This document shows, piece by piece, positions 43,797 through 51,233 of a stretch of DNA of 64,000 nt (the stretch's first letter is position 1; each line of letters starts with the position of its first letter). The DNA lies in contig CAJUMJ010000052.1 in NCBI GenBank assembly GCA_910587095.1, positions 127,744-191,743 on the forward strand. Direction: 5' to 3'. The notes under the pieces are model-generated. The model made no database searches. It was given only the letters and a program-made list of their open reading frames with translations, and was not told the origin of the DNA. Made by a program: the position numbers and the translations under genes. The stretch is from an uncultured Lachnospiraceae bacterium (GTDB taxonomy: Bacteria; Bacillota; Clostridia; Lachnospirales; Lachnospiraceae).

Positions 43797-44102
43797 ATGT
43801 ACGCAATCATTGCAACAGGTGGAAAACAGTACAAGGTATCCGAGGGTGACGAGATCAGAGTGGAGAAACTTGATGTCGAGGTAGGTTCTACCGTTACCTT
43901 TGATCAGGTAATCGCCGTGAGCGATAACGGACTCAAAGTTGCAGGCGATGTGGCTAATGCGACCGTTACCGGGACCGTTATGGATCAGGGCAAGGGACGC
44001 AAGGTCATCGTCTACAAGTATAAGAGAAAAACCGGTTATCACAAGAAAAATGGCCACAGACAGCTCTATACGCAGATCAAAATCGACAAAATCAATGCGT
44101 AA
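43797..44102 (+). CDS. rplU: Ribosomal protein bL21
   Basis: The 101-residue protein starts 'MYAIIATGGKQYKVSEGD' and ends with the 'KYKRKTGYHKKNGHRQ' rRNA-binding block and 'YTQIKIDKI'. It is part of the 50S subunit. ATG 43797 stands 7 bases after AGGAGGT. A GTG at 43788 overlaps that site. Its stop overlaps the prp start (TAATG). Confidence 0.97.
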   Translation: MYAIIATGGKQYKVSEGDEIRVEKLDVEVGSTVTFDQVIAVSDNGLKVAGDVANATVTGTVMDQGKGRKVIVYKYKRKTGYHKKNGHRQLYTQIKIDKINA

Positions 44103-44434
44103 TGACTCGGATTACCATTTATAAAACAAAGTCAGGCGAATACCGAAAGTTTGTCTGTGACGGCCATGCCGGCTATGCCGATCGCGGCGAGGACATAGTC
44201 TGTGCGGCGATTTCCGCGCTGGTGATTAACACCGTAAATTCCTTGGAGGAGATAGCGAAGGAACCGACGCGGGTGGAGGCGGACGAAAAGGCTGGCAGGA
44301 TCAGTTGTTTCTTTTTGAGACAACCTTTGCAGGCGAGTTCTCGCGTGTTGATGGATTCCCTGGCTCTTGGACTGAGCAACATCGTGGCTCAGTACGGAAA
44401 AAAGCACTGTAAATTGACATTTGAGGAGGTGTAA
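44102..44434 (+). CDS. prp: Ribosomal-processing cysteine protease Prp
   Basis: The 110-residue protein has the catalytic pair H22 and C34 in 'GHAGYADRGEDIVCAAIS', the same spacing as characterised Prp of Staphylococcus aureus. Prp cuts the N-terminal extension from bL27 before assembly into the ribosome. The substrate is encoded next and carries the extension, so the system is complete. It is coupled to rplU by a one-base overlap. Confidence 0.94.
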   Translation: MTRITIYKTKSGEYRKFVCDGHAGYADRGEDIVCAAISALVINTVNSLEEIAKEPTRVEADEKAGRISCFFLRQPLQASSRVLMDSLALGLSNIVAQYGKKHCKLTFEEV

Positions 44435-44438
44435 TACC

Positions 44439-44723
44439 ATGTTAAATATGAACCTTCAATTTTTCGCTCATAAGAAGGGAGTCGGTTCCACAAAGAACGG
44501 CCGTGATTCCGAGTCCAAAAGACTGGGCGCGAAGAGAGCCGACGGACAGTTCGTCAAGGCAGGTAATATCTTATATAGACAGCGCGGGACTAAGATTCAT
44601 CCCGGCGTCAATGTAGGGAGAGGCGGAGATGACACATTGTTCGCTCTTGTGGACGGTGTTCTTCGTTTCGAGAGAAAGGGAAGAGACAAGAAGCAGGCTT
44701 CCGTTTACCCTGTAGAAAAGTAA
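44439..44723 (+). CDS. rpmA: Ribosomal protein bL27 with cleavable N-terminal extension
   Basis: The 94-residue protein begins 'MLNMNLQFFAHKKGVGSTK'. The LQFFA stretch before HKKG is the Prp cleavage motif known from Firmicutes. Cleavage after that Ala exposes the mature end that reaches the peptidyl-transferase centre. ATG 44439 follows GAGGAGG by 8 bases. A terminator follows at 44738-44768. Confidence 0.96.
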   Translation: MLNMNLQFFAHKKGVGSTKNGRDSESKRLGAKRADGQFVKAGNILYRQRGTKIHPGVNVGRGGDDTLFALVDGVLRFERKGRDKKQASVYPVEK

Positions 44724-44737
44724 GAACCCAAAAGATG

Positions 44738-44768
44738 GCTCCGAACATTTTGATGTTTGGAGCTTTTT
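44738..44768 (+). terminator. Terminator after rpmA
   Basis: GCTCCGAACAT (44738-44748) pairs with ATGTTTGGAGC (44753-44763; one G-U), followed by TTTTT. Confidence 0.85.
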
Positions 44769-44804
44769 ATCTTATAAGAAATTATGGCAGCGTGAATCAT
44801 TGGA

Positions 44805-44852
44805 GGAGAGTGCGAAGCATTCTCCGAATCGGGTGCGCGGGCACTCTATTTT
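44805..44852 (+). promoter_or_regulatory. Leader of obgE with two competing stems
   Basis: GGAGAG (44805-44810) can pair with TTCTCC (44820-44825), or AGAGTGC (44807-44813) can pair with GCACTCT (44841-44847), which is followed by ATTTTTG. The two stems share bases and exclude each other. This is the form of an attenuator, but the sequence alone does not prove it. Confidence 0.4.
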
Positions 44853-44866
44853 TGTGAGGATGGAAT

Positions 44867-46156
44867 ATGTTTGCGGATCATGCGAAAATCTATATAAAGA
44901 GTGGTAAGGGTGGAGACGGTCATGTCTCCTTCCGGCGGGAAAAATATGTGCCGAACGGCGGACCTGACGGTGGAGACGGAGGTAACGGCGGCAGCGTTTA
45001 CTTTGAGGTGGACGAGGGCTTAAATACGCTGTCCGATTTCCGTCACATCCGTAAATACTGTGCCGAAAACGGTGAGGAGGGCGGAAAGAAAAACTGCGCC
45101 GGCAAAAACGGCGCGGATATCACGATCAAAGTGCCGGAGGGCACGGTGATCCGTGAAGCCGAAAGCGGTAAAGTCATCACAGATATGTCCGGTGAAAACC
45201 GCCGTTTCCTTCTCCTGAAGGGGGGCCGGGGCGGCAGCGGTAACCAGCATTACGCCACAAGCACCATGCAGGCGCCAAAGTACGCCCAGCCCGGTCAGCC
45301 GGCAAAAGAGCTTGAACTTTTGCTGGAGCTTAAGGTAATCGCTGACGTGGGGCTTGTCGGTTTTCCGAATGTGGGAAAATCCACTTTGCTGTCGAAGGTG
45401 ACGAACGCCAGGCCCAAAATCGCCAACTATCATTTTACCACTCTGAATCCGAATCTTGGCGTAGTGGATCTGAAGGACGCCAAGGGCTTTGTGATCGCCG
45501 ACATCCCCGGTCTGATCGAGGGCGCGTCGGAGGGCGTCGGGCTTGGACATGAGTTTCTTCGCCATATCGAGCGGACGCGGCTGATTGTGCATATTGTAGA
45601 TGCGGCATCCACGGAGGGGCGGGATCCTGTGGCGGATATCTACGCCATCAACAAGGAGCTCTCTGCCTACGATCAGGAACTTGCAGGGCGGCCGCAGATT
45701 ATAGCAGCCAACAAAACCGATATGATCTATGATAAGGACGATGATCCCGTGGCGGTCATACGGGCCGAATTTGAGCCTCAGGGCATACCCGTCTACGCGA
45801 TCTCGGCCATCAGCGGCAAGGGAGTCAGGGAACTTCTCTATGCCATAAACAACCGTCTTGAGGAATTGCCGGATAAGCCGCTGACCTTTGAACAGGAATT
45901 TTTCCCCGAGTTTCACTTTGACGTGGGAAACGAGCCTTTCACAGTTGTCTATGATGAAGAGGCGGATGAATATGTAGTGGAAGGGCCGCGCATTGAAAAA
46001 ATGTTGTCCTACACCAATTTAGAATCCGAGAAGGGCTTCAAATTCTTCCAGGATTTTATGAAAAAACACGGGATTTTAGAGCAGCTTGAAGCACTTGGCA
46101 TAGAGGAAGGCAGCACCGTCCGGATGTACGGGCTTTCTTTTGATTATTATAAGTGA
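44867..46156 (+). CDS. obgE: GTPase Obg
   Basis: The 429-residue protein has the Gly-rich Obg fold (1-158), the G domain ('GFPNVGKSTLLSKVTNA' G1, 'DIPGLIEGASEGVGLGHEFL' G3, 'ANKTD' G4) and the C-terminal OCT domain (about 345-429). It acts in 50S assembly and stress signalling and, in Bacillus, is needed to start sporulation. AGGATGG precedes ATG. The place after rplU-prp-rpmA is conserved. Confidence 0.96.
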   Translation: MFADHAKIYIKSGKGGDGHVSFRREKYVPNGGPDGGDGGNGGSVYFEVDEGLNTLSDFRHIRKYCAENGEEGGKKNCAGKNGADITIKVPEGTVIREAESGKVITDMSGENRRFLLLKGGRGGSGNQHYATSTMQAPKYAQPGQPAKELELLLELKVIADVGLVGFPNVGKSTLLSKVTNARPKIANYHFTTLNPNLGVVDLKDAKGFVIADIPGLIEGASEGVGLGHEFLRHIERTRLIVHIVDAASTEGRDPVADIYAINKELSAYDQELAGRPQIIAANKTDMIYDKDDDPVAVIRAEFEPQGIPVYAISAISGKGVRELLYAINNRLEELPDKPLTFEQEFFPEFHFDVGNEPFTVVYDEEADEYVVEGPRIEKMLSYTNLESEKGFKFFQDFMKKHGILEQLEALGIEEGSTVRMYGLSFDYYK

Positions 46157-46183
46157 TTGGGTTTTAAAAGGAGATTTTGATAT

Positions 46184-46483
46184 ATGGAATTGACTAGCAA
46201 GCAGAGAGCACATTTAAAGAGTCTGGCCAACGGCATTGACCCTATTTTTCAGGTGGGAAAAGCCAGCCTGACACCGGAATTTACGGCGTCCATTGCCGAC
46301 GCCTTCAACACCCGTGAGCTTTTAAAGATCACCGTCTTAAAAAACTGCGCGGACGATCCGGGCATGATCGCCGAAGCGGTGGCGGATAGAACCCACTCCA
46401 CGGTTGTGCAGGTGATTGGCAAGAAGATCATCCTCTATAAGCCGGATAAAAAAAATCCGAAAATCGTACTGCCAAAACCGTAA
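46184..46483 (+). CDS. yhbY: YhbY-type CRM-domain RNA-binding protein
   Basis: The 99-residue protein is a single CRM domain: 'LTSKQRAHLKSLANGIDPIF' and 'VGKASLTPEF', with a closing 'VVQVIGKKIILYKP'. It associates with pre-50S ribosomal particles. It lies 27 bases after obgE and 14 before nadD, the common order obgE-yhbY-nadD-yqeK-rsfS. AAGGAG precedes ATG. Confidence 0.93.
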   Translation: MELTSKQRAHLKSLANGIDPIFQVGKASLTPEFTASIADAFNTRELLKITVLKNCADDPGMIAEAVADRTHSTVVQVIGKKIILYKPDKKNPKIVLPKP

Positions 46484-46497
46484 GGGGGGGGGACTGT

Positions 46498-47193
46498 ATG
46501 AGTCGAATCGGCATTATGGGAGGCACCTTCAATCCCATCCACAACGGACATCTGGCAATTGCGGAGAAAGCGAGAGAGCAGTTTGCTCTGGAAAAAGTTC
46601 TGTTCATGCCAAGCGGCATCCCCTATATGAAGGATCAAACGGCAGTTTTGCCCGTGCAGGCACGCTTTGATATGACGACTCTCGCCATCAGAGATATGCC
46701 GGGCTTCGAGCTGTCCGAGATAGAGGCTGAGGACGTTTTGTCGGGGAAAAACACCTATACATGTGATACCTTGCAAAAACTGAGGACTGCCGACCCCGAG
46801 GCTGGATACCATTTCATCATGGGAGCGGACAGCCTGTATGCCATCGAGGAATGGAAAAACCCGGCGCTGATTTTCCGAAACTGTACGATTCTGGTAGCTC
46901 TGCGTTCGGACGAGCCATCTTCCGGACAACAGGAGATTTCCGAAAACGGAGCCTGCGGACAGGCCGAAAGCAGGGAAAGGCCGCAGGAGCGGTTACAAGG
47001 TCAGGTGCGGTATCTGCGGGAAAAGTACCGCGCGTCCGTGGAAATTCTGGAATTTGCGGGAATGGACATATCCTCCACGCAGATCAGAGAGATGGTGCGA
47101 AAGGGAGCGTCTTTGCGGGGGCTTTTGCCGGAGGCCGTGGAAAAATATATCCGTGAAAATAACCTCTACAAAAAAGAAAGGAAAGAACCATGA
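46498..47193 (+). CDS. nadD: Nicotinate-nucleotide adenylyltransferase
   Basis: The 231-residue protein has 'GIMGGTFNPIHNGHLAIAEKA' (quoted in part; GGxFxPxHxGH nucleotide site) and 'ISSTQIREMVRKG'. It makes deamido-NAD from nicotinate mononucleotide. It is about 30 residues longer than most NadD proteins because of a Gln/Glu/Arg-rich insert near residues 140-172 that looks disordered. The stop overlaps the yqeK start (ATGA). Confidence 0.94.
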   Translation: MSRIGIMGGTFNPIHNGHLAIAEKAREQFALEKVLFMPSGIPYMKDQTAVLPVQARFDMTTLAIRDMPGFELSEIEAEDVLSGKNTYTCDTLQKLRTADPEAGYHFIMGADSLYAIEEWKNPALIFRNCTILVALRSDEPSSGQQEISENGACGQAESRERPQERLQGQVRYLREKYRASVEILEFAGMDISSTQIREMVRKGASLRGLLPEAVEKYIRENNLYKKERKEP

Positions 47194-47777
47194 GCCAAAA
47201 GAAATACTCACCGGAAATCGAAAAAATCCGCCGGGCAATGGAAAAGGAACTATCCGCCGGGCGATATATCCACACTCTCGGGGTGGCCTACACAGCATCC
47301 TGCCTGGCGATGGCTCACGGAATCAACGATCTGGAAAGTACAATGACTTCCGGTCTTTTGCATGACTGTGCAAAAGCCATGCACGGTTCCGAATTGGTTG
47401 CTATCTGCGAAAAAGCGCATCTCAACGTGACGGCAGTGGAGAGGAGCAACCCCACGGCACTTCTGCATGCCAAGGCAGGGGCATATTTAGCCGAACACAA
47501 GTATGGTGTGAAGGACGAGGATATTCTGAACGCAATCCGCTATCACACAACGGGACGGCCGAACATGAGCAGGCTGGAAAAGATCATTTATATCGCGGAT
47601 TATATCGAGCCCGGACGAAAACAGATTGCGGATCTTGATCTGATACGCAGGCTTGCCTATCAGGATCTGGACTGCACGATGGAAAAGATATTGGCGAGTA
47701 CGCTCGCCTATCTTCGCACGACTGAAGGGCAGACGGATGAGATGACAGTTAAAACCTATCATTACTATAAACATTGA
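47190..47777 (+). CDS. yqeK: YqeK-type HD-domain diadenosine tetraphosphatase
   Basis: The 195-residue HD protein has metal ligands in 'RYIHTLGVAYTASCLA', 'GLLHDCAKAM' and 'AIRYHTTGRPNMS'. Characterised YqeK proteins split Ap4A symmetrically to two ADP. It is coupled to nadD by a 4-base overlap. rsfS follows. Confidence 0.93.
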   Translation: MSQKKYSPEIEKIRRAMEKELSAGRYIHTLGVAYTASCLAMAHGINDLESTMTSGLLHDCAKAMHGSELVAICEKAHLNVTAVERSNPTALLHAKAGAYLAEHKYGVKDEDILNAIRYHTTGRPNMSRLEKIIYIADYIEPGRKQIADLDLIRRLAYQDLDCTMEKILASTLAYLRTTEGQTDEMTVKTYHYYKH

Positions 47778-47844
47778 CGGGAATCGGTTTGCGGGCCATA
47801 TGGAAAGAGCCCCAACGACTATGGGAAAGGCAGGTGATTGACAC

Positions 47845-48198
47845 ATGAACACAAAGGAAACCGCGCTTTTAGCCGTGAATGCGCTGGAAGATAAGAAGGC
47901 GGAAGATATCCGCATCATTGACATCAGCGCGATATCTACCATTGCGGACTATTTTATCATCGCCGGTGGCAGCAACAAAAGTCAAATCCAGGCTATGGCC
48001 GACAACGTATCGGAGATATTGGGAAAGGCAGGCGTCACTGCAAGACAGACGGAAGGCTATCAAAGTGCTAATTGGGTTTTGATGGACTTTCAGGATATAA
48101 TCATCCATATCTTTGACAGGGAAAACCGTCTGTTCTATGATCTGGAACGAATCTGGCGCGATGGTGTTTTGATCGACAAGGAAACGCTGCTTAGATAA
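47845..48198 (+). CDS. rsfS: Ribosome silencing factor
   Basis: The 117-residue protein matches RsfS: 'DIRIIDISAISTIADYFIIAGGSNKSQIQAMADNV' (quoted in part), 'QTEGYQSANWVLMDFQDIIIHIF' and 'YDLERIWRD'. It binds uL14 and blocks subunit joining when nutrients are short. It ends the obgE-to-rsfS run, before a bidirectional terminator. Confidence 0.95.
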   Translation: MNTKETALLAVNALEDKKAEDIRIIDISAISTIADYFIIAGGSNKSQIQAMADNVSEILGKAGVTARQTEGYQSANWVLMDFQDIIIHIFDRENRLFYDLERIWRDGVLIDKETLLR

Positions 48199-48227
48199 AG
48201 CAAATTTCCTTATGCGGTCCTGAAAAA

Positions 48228-48268
48228 AACAAAACCGGGGTAATCAAATCAATACCGCCGGTTTTGTT
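48228..48268. terminator. Bidirectional terminator between rsfS and the DUF378 gene
   Basis: AACAAAACCGG (48228-48238) pairs with CCGGTTTTGTT (48258-48268), with an inner GGTA/TACC. The arms are A- and T-rich on the outside in both directions. Confidence 0.8.
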
Positions 48269-48298
48269 TCTCTCTTTCTTATTTTACTCTGTCTGTAC

Positions 48299-48523
48299 TT
48301 ATGCCTTGTTTGACTCTGCCGTGCCGTTTATTGTATACATATAGAACGTGATGATATACAGTCCGGCGATACCAACCAGGGCGTAAATGATTCTCGAAAA
48401 CCATGACATATTACCAAATATAAATGCCACAAGGTCAAAACTGAAAAGTCCGATTAATCCCCAGTTGATAGCGCCAATAATGGCGATCGTCAGGGCAAGG
48501 CTGTCTAAAGCTTTGTTCCGCAT
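48299..48523 (-). CDS. DUF378 small membrane protein
   Basis: The 74-residue protein has two membrane helices and the family wording 'LALTIAIIGAINWGLIGLFSFDLVAFIFG' (quoted in part). DUF378 proteins are widespread and have no assigned function. The start at 48523 is set by GGAAGGA. A longer frame back to 48598 adds 25 unrelated residues. Confidence 0.85.
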   Translation of the reverse strand: MRNKALDSLALTIAIIGAINWGLIGLFSFDLVAFIFGNMSWFSRIIYALVGIAGLYIITFYMYTINGTAESNKA

Positions 48524-48682
48524 ATTCCTTCCCCCTTCATAAGACATCAACCCCTGAATAAATAAAATGAGAGACTGATTTTTTAATCGTATTGCCAAAA
48601 GTCATGCAGTTACGATTACTATGTAGTATGTCTGAATCGGAAACGACTATGCTGGAAATAACTTCTCAAAAAAATATCAATT

Positions 48683-49540
48683 TTATTTCTGTTCCTGCTT
48701 TTTGACAACAGGGATCCACACCTCATATTTTGCGTTATTCGGATCTGGACTTATGTAAACTTCAATGTCGGGCGCGTTCCCATATTCATATCCCGATGTC
48801 GGCAGCCATTCCGTTACAATTCGCTGCTCCAAAATCTGAATAGACTCGTTTGTCCCCTCACCGGGAAAAATAGCCCAGGTAGCGGCCGGCACCGTATACT
48901 CTTCAAAGTTTTTCTTCTCCTGTGAAGTAGCTACCGCAATGTAATACTTCCACGGATCAGTTTCATTGCAAGTGCTGATTCCAAGCACGCCCATGGGCTG
49001 TGAATCCATCATGCCAACCAGTTTCTGCAGTGTCCCGTCCTCGGATACTTCGCCCCATTTAGACGGAATGACCGCAAAATTTTCCTCAATATTCTTGTTT
49101 AAAGGCACCGACACACCGACAATGCGAAAAGCATCCTTCGTTTCAATCCTGTAGTTCATTTCCTCCGCTCCTTTGACTGTTATTTTGAATGTAATTGGCG
49201 GAAAGGACTTTACGGACACACCCTCATTTTTTACAGTCGAGGGAGCAATCCCGTGAACAGACTGGAAAGCCCTGTTAAACGAGGTGGGAGAGTGATAGCC
49301 ATACTTGGCTGCCACATCTATGATCTTCATGTTTCCTGCCTGCAAATCCACAGCGGCGAGCGACATTTTTCTCCTGCGGATATATTCGGAAAGCGGGACA
49401 CCGGCCATGTATGCAAACATTCTCTGGAAGTGGTAGGAGGAACAGCAGGCGATTCGACCAAGCTGCTCATAATCTATATCGTCCGTCAAATGATCCTCCA
49501 TATAGTTAATTGCCTCATTTAATCTTTCTATCCATTCCAT
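48683..49540 (-). CDS. AraC-family regulator with GyrI-like effector domain
   Basis: The 285-residue protein has an N-terminal AraC DNA-binding domain with two helix-turn-helices ('IDYEQLGRIACCSSYHFQRMF' and 'IIDVAAKYGYHSPTSFNRAFQSVHG', quoted in part). A C-terminal GyrI/SoxS-type effector-binding domain (about 130-285) follows. Such proteins sense small hydrophobic compounds and turn on export or detoxification genes. No obvious target lies next to it, though another GyrI-like protein is encoded at 52253. Confidence 0.88.
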   Translation of the reverse strand: MEWIERLNEAINYMEDHLTDDIDYEQLGRIACCSSYHFQRMFAYMAGVPLSEYIRRRKMSLAAVDLQAGNMKIIDVAAKYGYHSPTSFNRAFQSVHGIAPSTVKNEGVSVKSFPPITFKITVKGAEEMNYRIETKDAFRIVGVSVPLNKNIEENFAVIPSKWGEVSEDGTLQKLVGMMDSQPMGVLGISTCNETDPWKYYIAVATSQEKKNFEEYTVPAATWAIFPGEGTNESIQILEQRIVTEWLPTSGYEYGNAPDIEVYISPDPNNAKYEVWIPVVKKQEQK

Positions 49541-49632
49541 GCTGATCCATAATTCCTTTCGACAATGTCAGTATACAAGATTCTGTTTTACTATTCCTCT
49601 CAATCTCTGCACAGAAAAGAGAGTGTGCCATA

Positions 49633-50253
49633 TTAATGTTTATAAAGCCTGAATACGCCAAACACTTTCCCGAGAATCTGACAGTCATCCACAATAATGG
49701 GCTCCATGGAATCGTTTTCAGGCTGTAAACGGATATGTCCGTTTTCTTTATAAAAAGTCTTAACAGTAGCGGAATCGTCAATCAAAGCCACCACAGTGTC
49801 CCCGTTAGACGCCGTCTGACAGCAGTTTACAAAAATCTGATCTCCGCTGTAAATGCCAACATTAATCATGGAATCTCCCTTTACCTTTAGCACGAAAGAC
49901 TCGCCGCTTGGCACCATGTCTGCCGGAACCGGAAAGTAGCCAGCGACATTCTGCTCCGCTAAAATCGGCTGTCCGGCCGCTACCTGCCCGATGATCGGCA
50001 AGGAAACCATTTCCGTGCGCACCATCTGGAAATTGTCATCACAAATTTCAATGGCACGTGGCTTTGTTGGATCCCGTTTGATATAGCCGTTTTTCTCCAG
50101 TGTCTCCAGGTGAGAGTGAACCGATGAGGTGGATTTCAAATTAACCGCCTCACAAATCTCCCGGACAGCCGGCGGATATCCTCTTTTCAAAATTTCATCT
50201 TTAATATAATCAAGAATCTGCTGCTGCTTTGCAGTGATTTTTCCCTGTGCCAT
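49633..50253 (-). CDS. lexA: LexA repressor
   Basis: The 206-residue protein has the LexA winged helix ('GYPPAVREICEAVNLKSTSSVHSHL', quoted in part), the Ala-Gly self-cleavage site in 'GQVAAGQPI', the catalytic Ser in 'GDSMINVGI' and the Lys in 'ALIDDSATVKTFYKE'. It represses DNA-damage genes until RecA triggers self-cleavage. Four LexA-box-like sites lie in the region it shares with the divergent LysM gene, as with lexA-yneA in Bacillus. Confidence 0.95.
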   Translation of the reverse strand: MAQGKITAKQQQILDYIKDEILKRGYPPAVREICEAVNLKSTSSVHSHLETLEKNGYIKRDPTKPRAIEICDDNFQMVRTEMVSLPIIGQVAAGQPILAEQNVAGYFPVPADMVPSGESFVLKVKGDSMINVGIYSGDQIFVNCCQTASNGDTVVALIDDSATVKTFYKENGHIRLQPENDSMEPIIVDDCQILGKVFGVFRLYKH

Positions 50254-50319
50254 ACAAAATATCCTTATCCTTTCCCGGTCTTAACCGATATCGAATTTTC
50301 TGAAAACTGATCTGAGTTA

Positions 50320-50348
50320 ATCATACCACAGCAATTCCGAAAAAGCAA
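50320..50348 (-). promoter_or_regulatory. Promoter candidate of lexA
   Basis: On the minus strand, TTGCTT (50348-50343) and TATGAT (50325-50320) have a 17-base spacer and an extended TG. Confidence 0.4.
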
Positions 50349-50359
50349 ACGTATATTCA

Positions 50360-50371
50360 GAAAATTTGTTC
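50360..50371. promoter_or_regulatory. LexA box-like site 1
   Basis: GAAAATTTGTTC differs by one base from the Gram-positive SOS box GAACN4GTTC. Confidence 0.5.
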
Positions 50372-50391
50372 GAATATTTTTCCAAAAAGTA

Positions 50392-50420
50392 TTGACGAGC
50401 GAAAGTATGTTCTGTATAAT
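50392..50420 (+). promoter_or_regulatory. Promoter of the LysM (SOS) gene
   Basis: TTGACG (50392-50397) and TATAAT (50415-50420) are 17 bases apart. A LexA-box-like site fills the spacer. Transcription would start about 290 bases before the LysM start codon. Confidence 0.65.
50401..50412. promoter_or_regulatory. LexA box-like site 2
   Basis: GAAAGTATGTTC differs by one base from GAACN4GTTC and lies between the -35 and -10 boxes of the LysM promoter. Confidence 0.55.
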
Positions 50421-50431
50421 TTCCTCATAAA

Positions 50432-50443
50432 GAACGTTTGTTT
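50432..50443. promoter_or_regulatory. LexA box-like site 3
   Basis: GAACGTTTGTTT matches GAACN4GTTY and lies just downstream of the LysM transcription start. Confidence 0.6.
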
Positions 50444-50444
50444 G

Positions 50445-50456
50445 CAACATTTGTTC
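50445..50456. promoter_or_regulatory. LexA box-like site 4
   Basis: CAACATTTGTTC differs by one base from the consensus and is adjacent to site 3. Confidence 0.55.
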
Positions 50457-50493
50457 TGCACACAAGTTTATACAGATATACAATATACAAGCT

Positions 50494-50672
50494 TCCGAAC
50501 AGCTTCGGGCCGGAGTTAGCGCCTGAGCGTTGTAAATTCCTTGATAGCAGAGCGAAATTAGAAGTTTCGCTCTCGTTTCCAAAAAAGAGCGCTTCAATAT
50601 GGAGGAAAGGATGAAAGAAAAAAAGAGGAAAGGATAAAATGCAAACACACAGCTTTCATCCTATATGTTTGC
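50494..50672 (+). ncRNA. Structured leader of the LysM gene
   Basis: The long untranslated region holds several stems. CCGAA-CAGC-TTCGG lies near 50494. AGAGCGAAA/TTTCGCTCT pairs at 50549-50557 and 50565-50573. GGATGAAAG/CTTTCATCC (50609-50617, 50653-50661) and GCAAACA/TGTTTGC (50641-50647, 50666-50672) enclose or overlap the start of a small reading frame. I could not match it to a known riboswitch class. Confidence 0.45.
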
Positions 50673-50683
50673 GCCTCAAATAA
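50639..50683 (+). CDS. Small upstream reading frame (14 codons)
   Basis: ATG 50639 follows a strong AGAGGAAAGG site and encodes MQTHSFHPICLRLK before TAA. It stops 37 bases before the LysM start. Its RBS lies within the loop and arm of a 9-bp inverted repeat. It could be a regulatory leader peptide. Expression is unproven. Confidence 0.35.
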   Translation: MQTHSFHPICLRLK

Positions 50684-50719
50684 AAAACATACATTTTTTC
50701 TTGAGGATTGGTGCAAAAT

Positions 50720-51109
50720 ATGACATCGCATAATAAAACCCCACAGGATATCAAAAGCGAGAGGAGAATCCGCAATAACCGCATTCGCAGAAAGCGTGAG
50801 ATGAGAACACATTTCCTTATGTTAATGGCGACGCTCTTTCTGATTGTCGTATGCTCCGTCGCGGTCAGCTCATTTCGTTCCAGTGCGAAAAATGATTCGA
50901 AAGCCAGCTCCTATAAATATTACAAAAGTATCTCCGTATCGAACAGCGATACTCTCTGGTCCATCGCAAACACCTACATGGACGAATCACACTACGAATC
51001 CGTCCAGGCGTATATCCGCGAAGTCATGCAGATCAATCGTCTGACAAGCGACGCCATCTACGCGGACACGCATCTGATCGTGCCGTATTTTGAGGTGCCG
51101 GATAAATAG
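50720..51109 (+). CDS. LysM membrane protein, YneA-like SOS cell-division inhibitor candidate
   Basis: The 129-residue protein has a basic N-terminus ('SERRIRNNRIRRKREMRTHF'), one membrane helix (about 33-52, 'LMLMATLFLIVVCSVAVSSF') and a C-terminal LysM domain ('VSNSDTLWSIANTYM...'). B. subtilis YneA has the same layout, is divergent to lexA, and halts division after DNA damage. The shared place and the LexA boxes support the same role; sequence likeness outside LysM is limited. ATG 50720 is preferred. TTG 50708 and GTG 50711 are too close to GAGGA. Confidence 0.75.
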   Translation: MTSHNKTPQDIKSERRIRNNRIRRKREMRTHFLMLMATLFLIVVCSVAVSSFRSSAKNDSKASSYKYYKSISVSNSDTLWSIANTYMDESHYESVQAYIREVMQINRLTSDAIYADTHLIVPYFEVPDK

Positions 51110-51151
51110 ATACAAAATACGCTGTGTGGGAAATCGGGCGATAATAATTCA

Positions 51152-51181
51152 TTGGAAATTCCCAACTCTATGGGTTATAAT
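51152..51181 (+). promoter_or_regulatory. Promoter of the WYL regulator gene
   Basis: TTGGAA (51152-51157) and TATAAT (51176-51181) have an 18-base spacer. The -35 lies in a near-palindrome TTGGAAATTCCCAA that could be an operator. Confidence 0.4.
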
Positions 51182-51233
51182 TTTTATGTAATTATATGAA
51201 AGAATTATTAAAAAACGTCACAGGAGAATTCCC

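Noticed and set aside
50460..50719. Cyclic di-AMP or cyclic di-GMP riboswitch in the LysM leader
   Set aside because: Such riboswitches often precede wall-binding protein genes, but I could not find the conserved core sequences of either class here.
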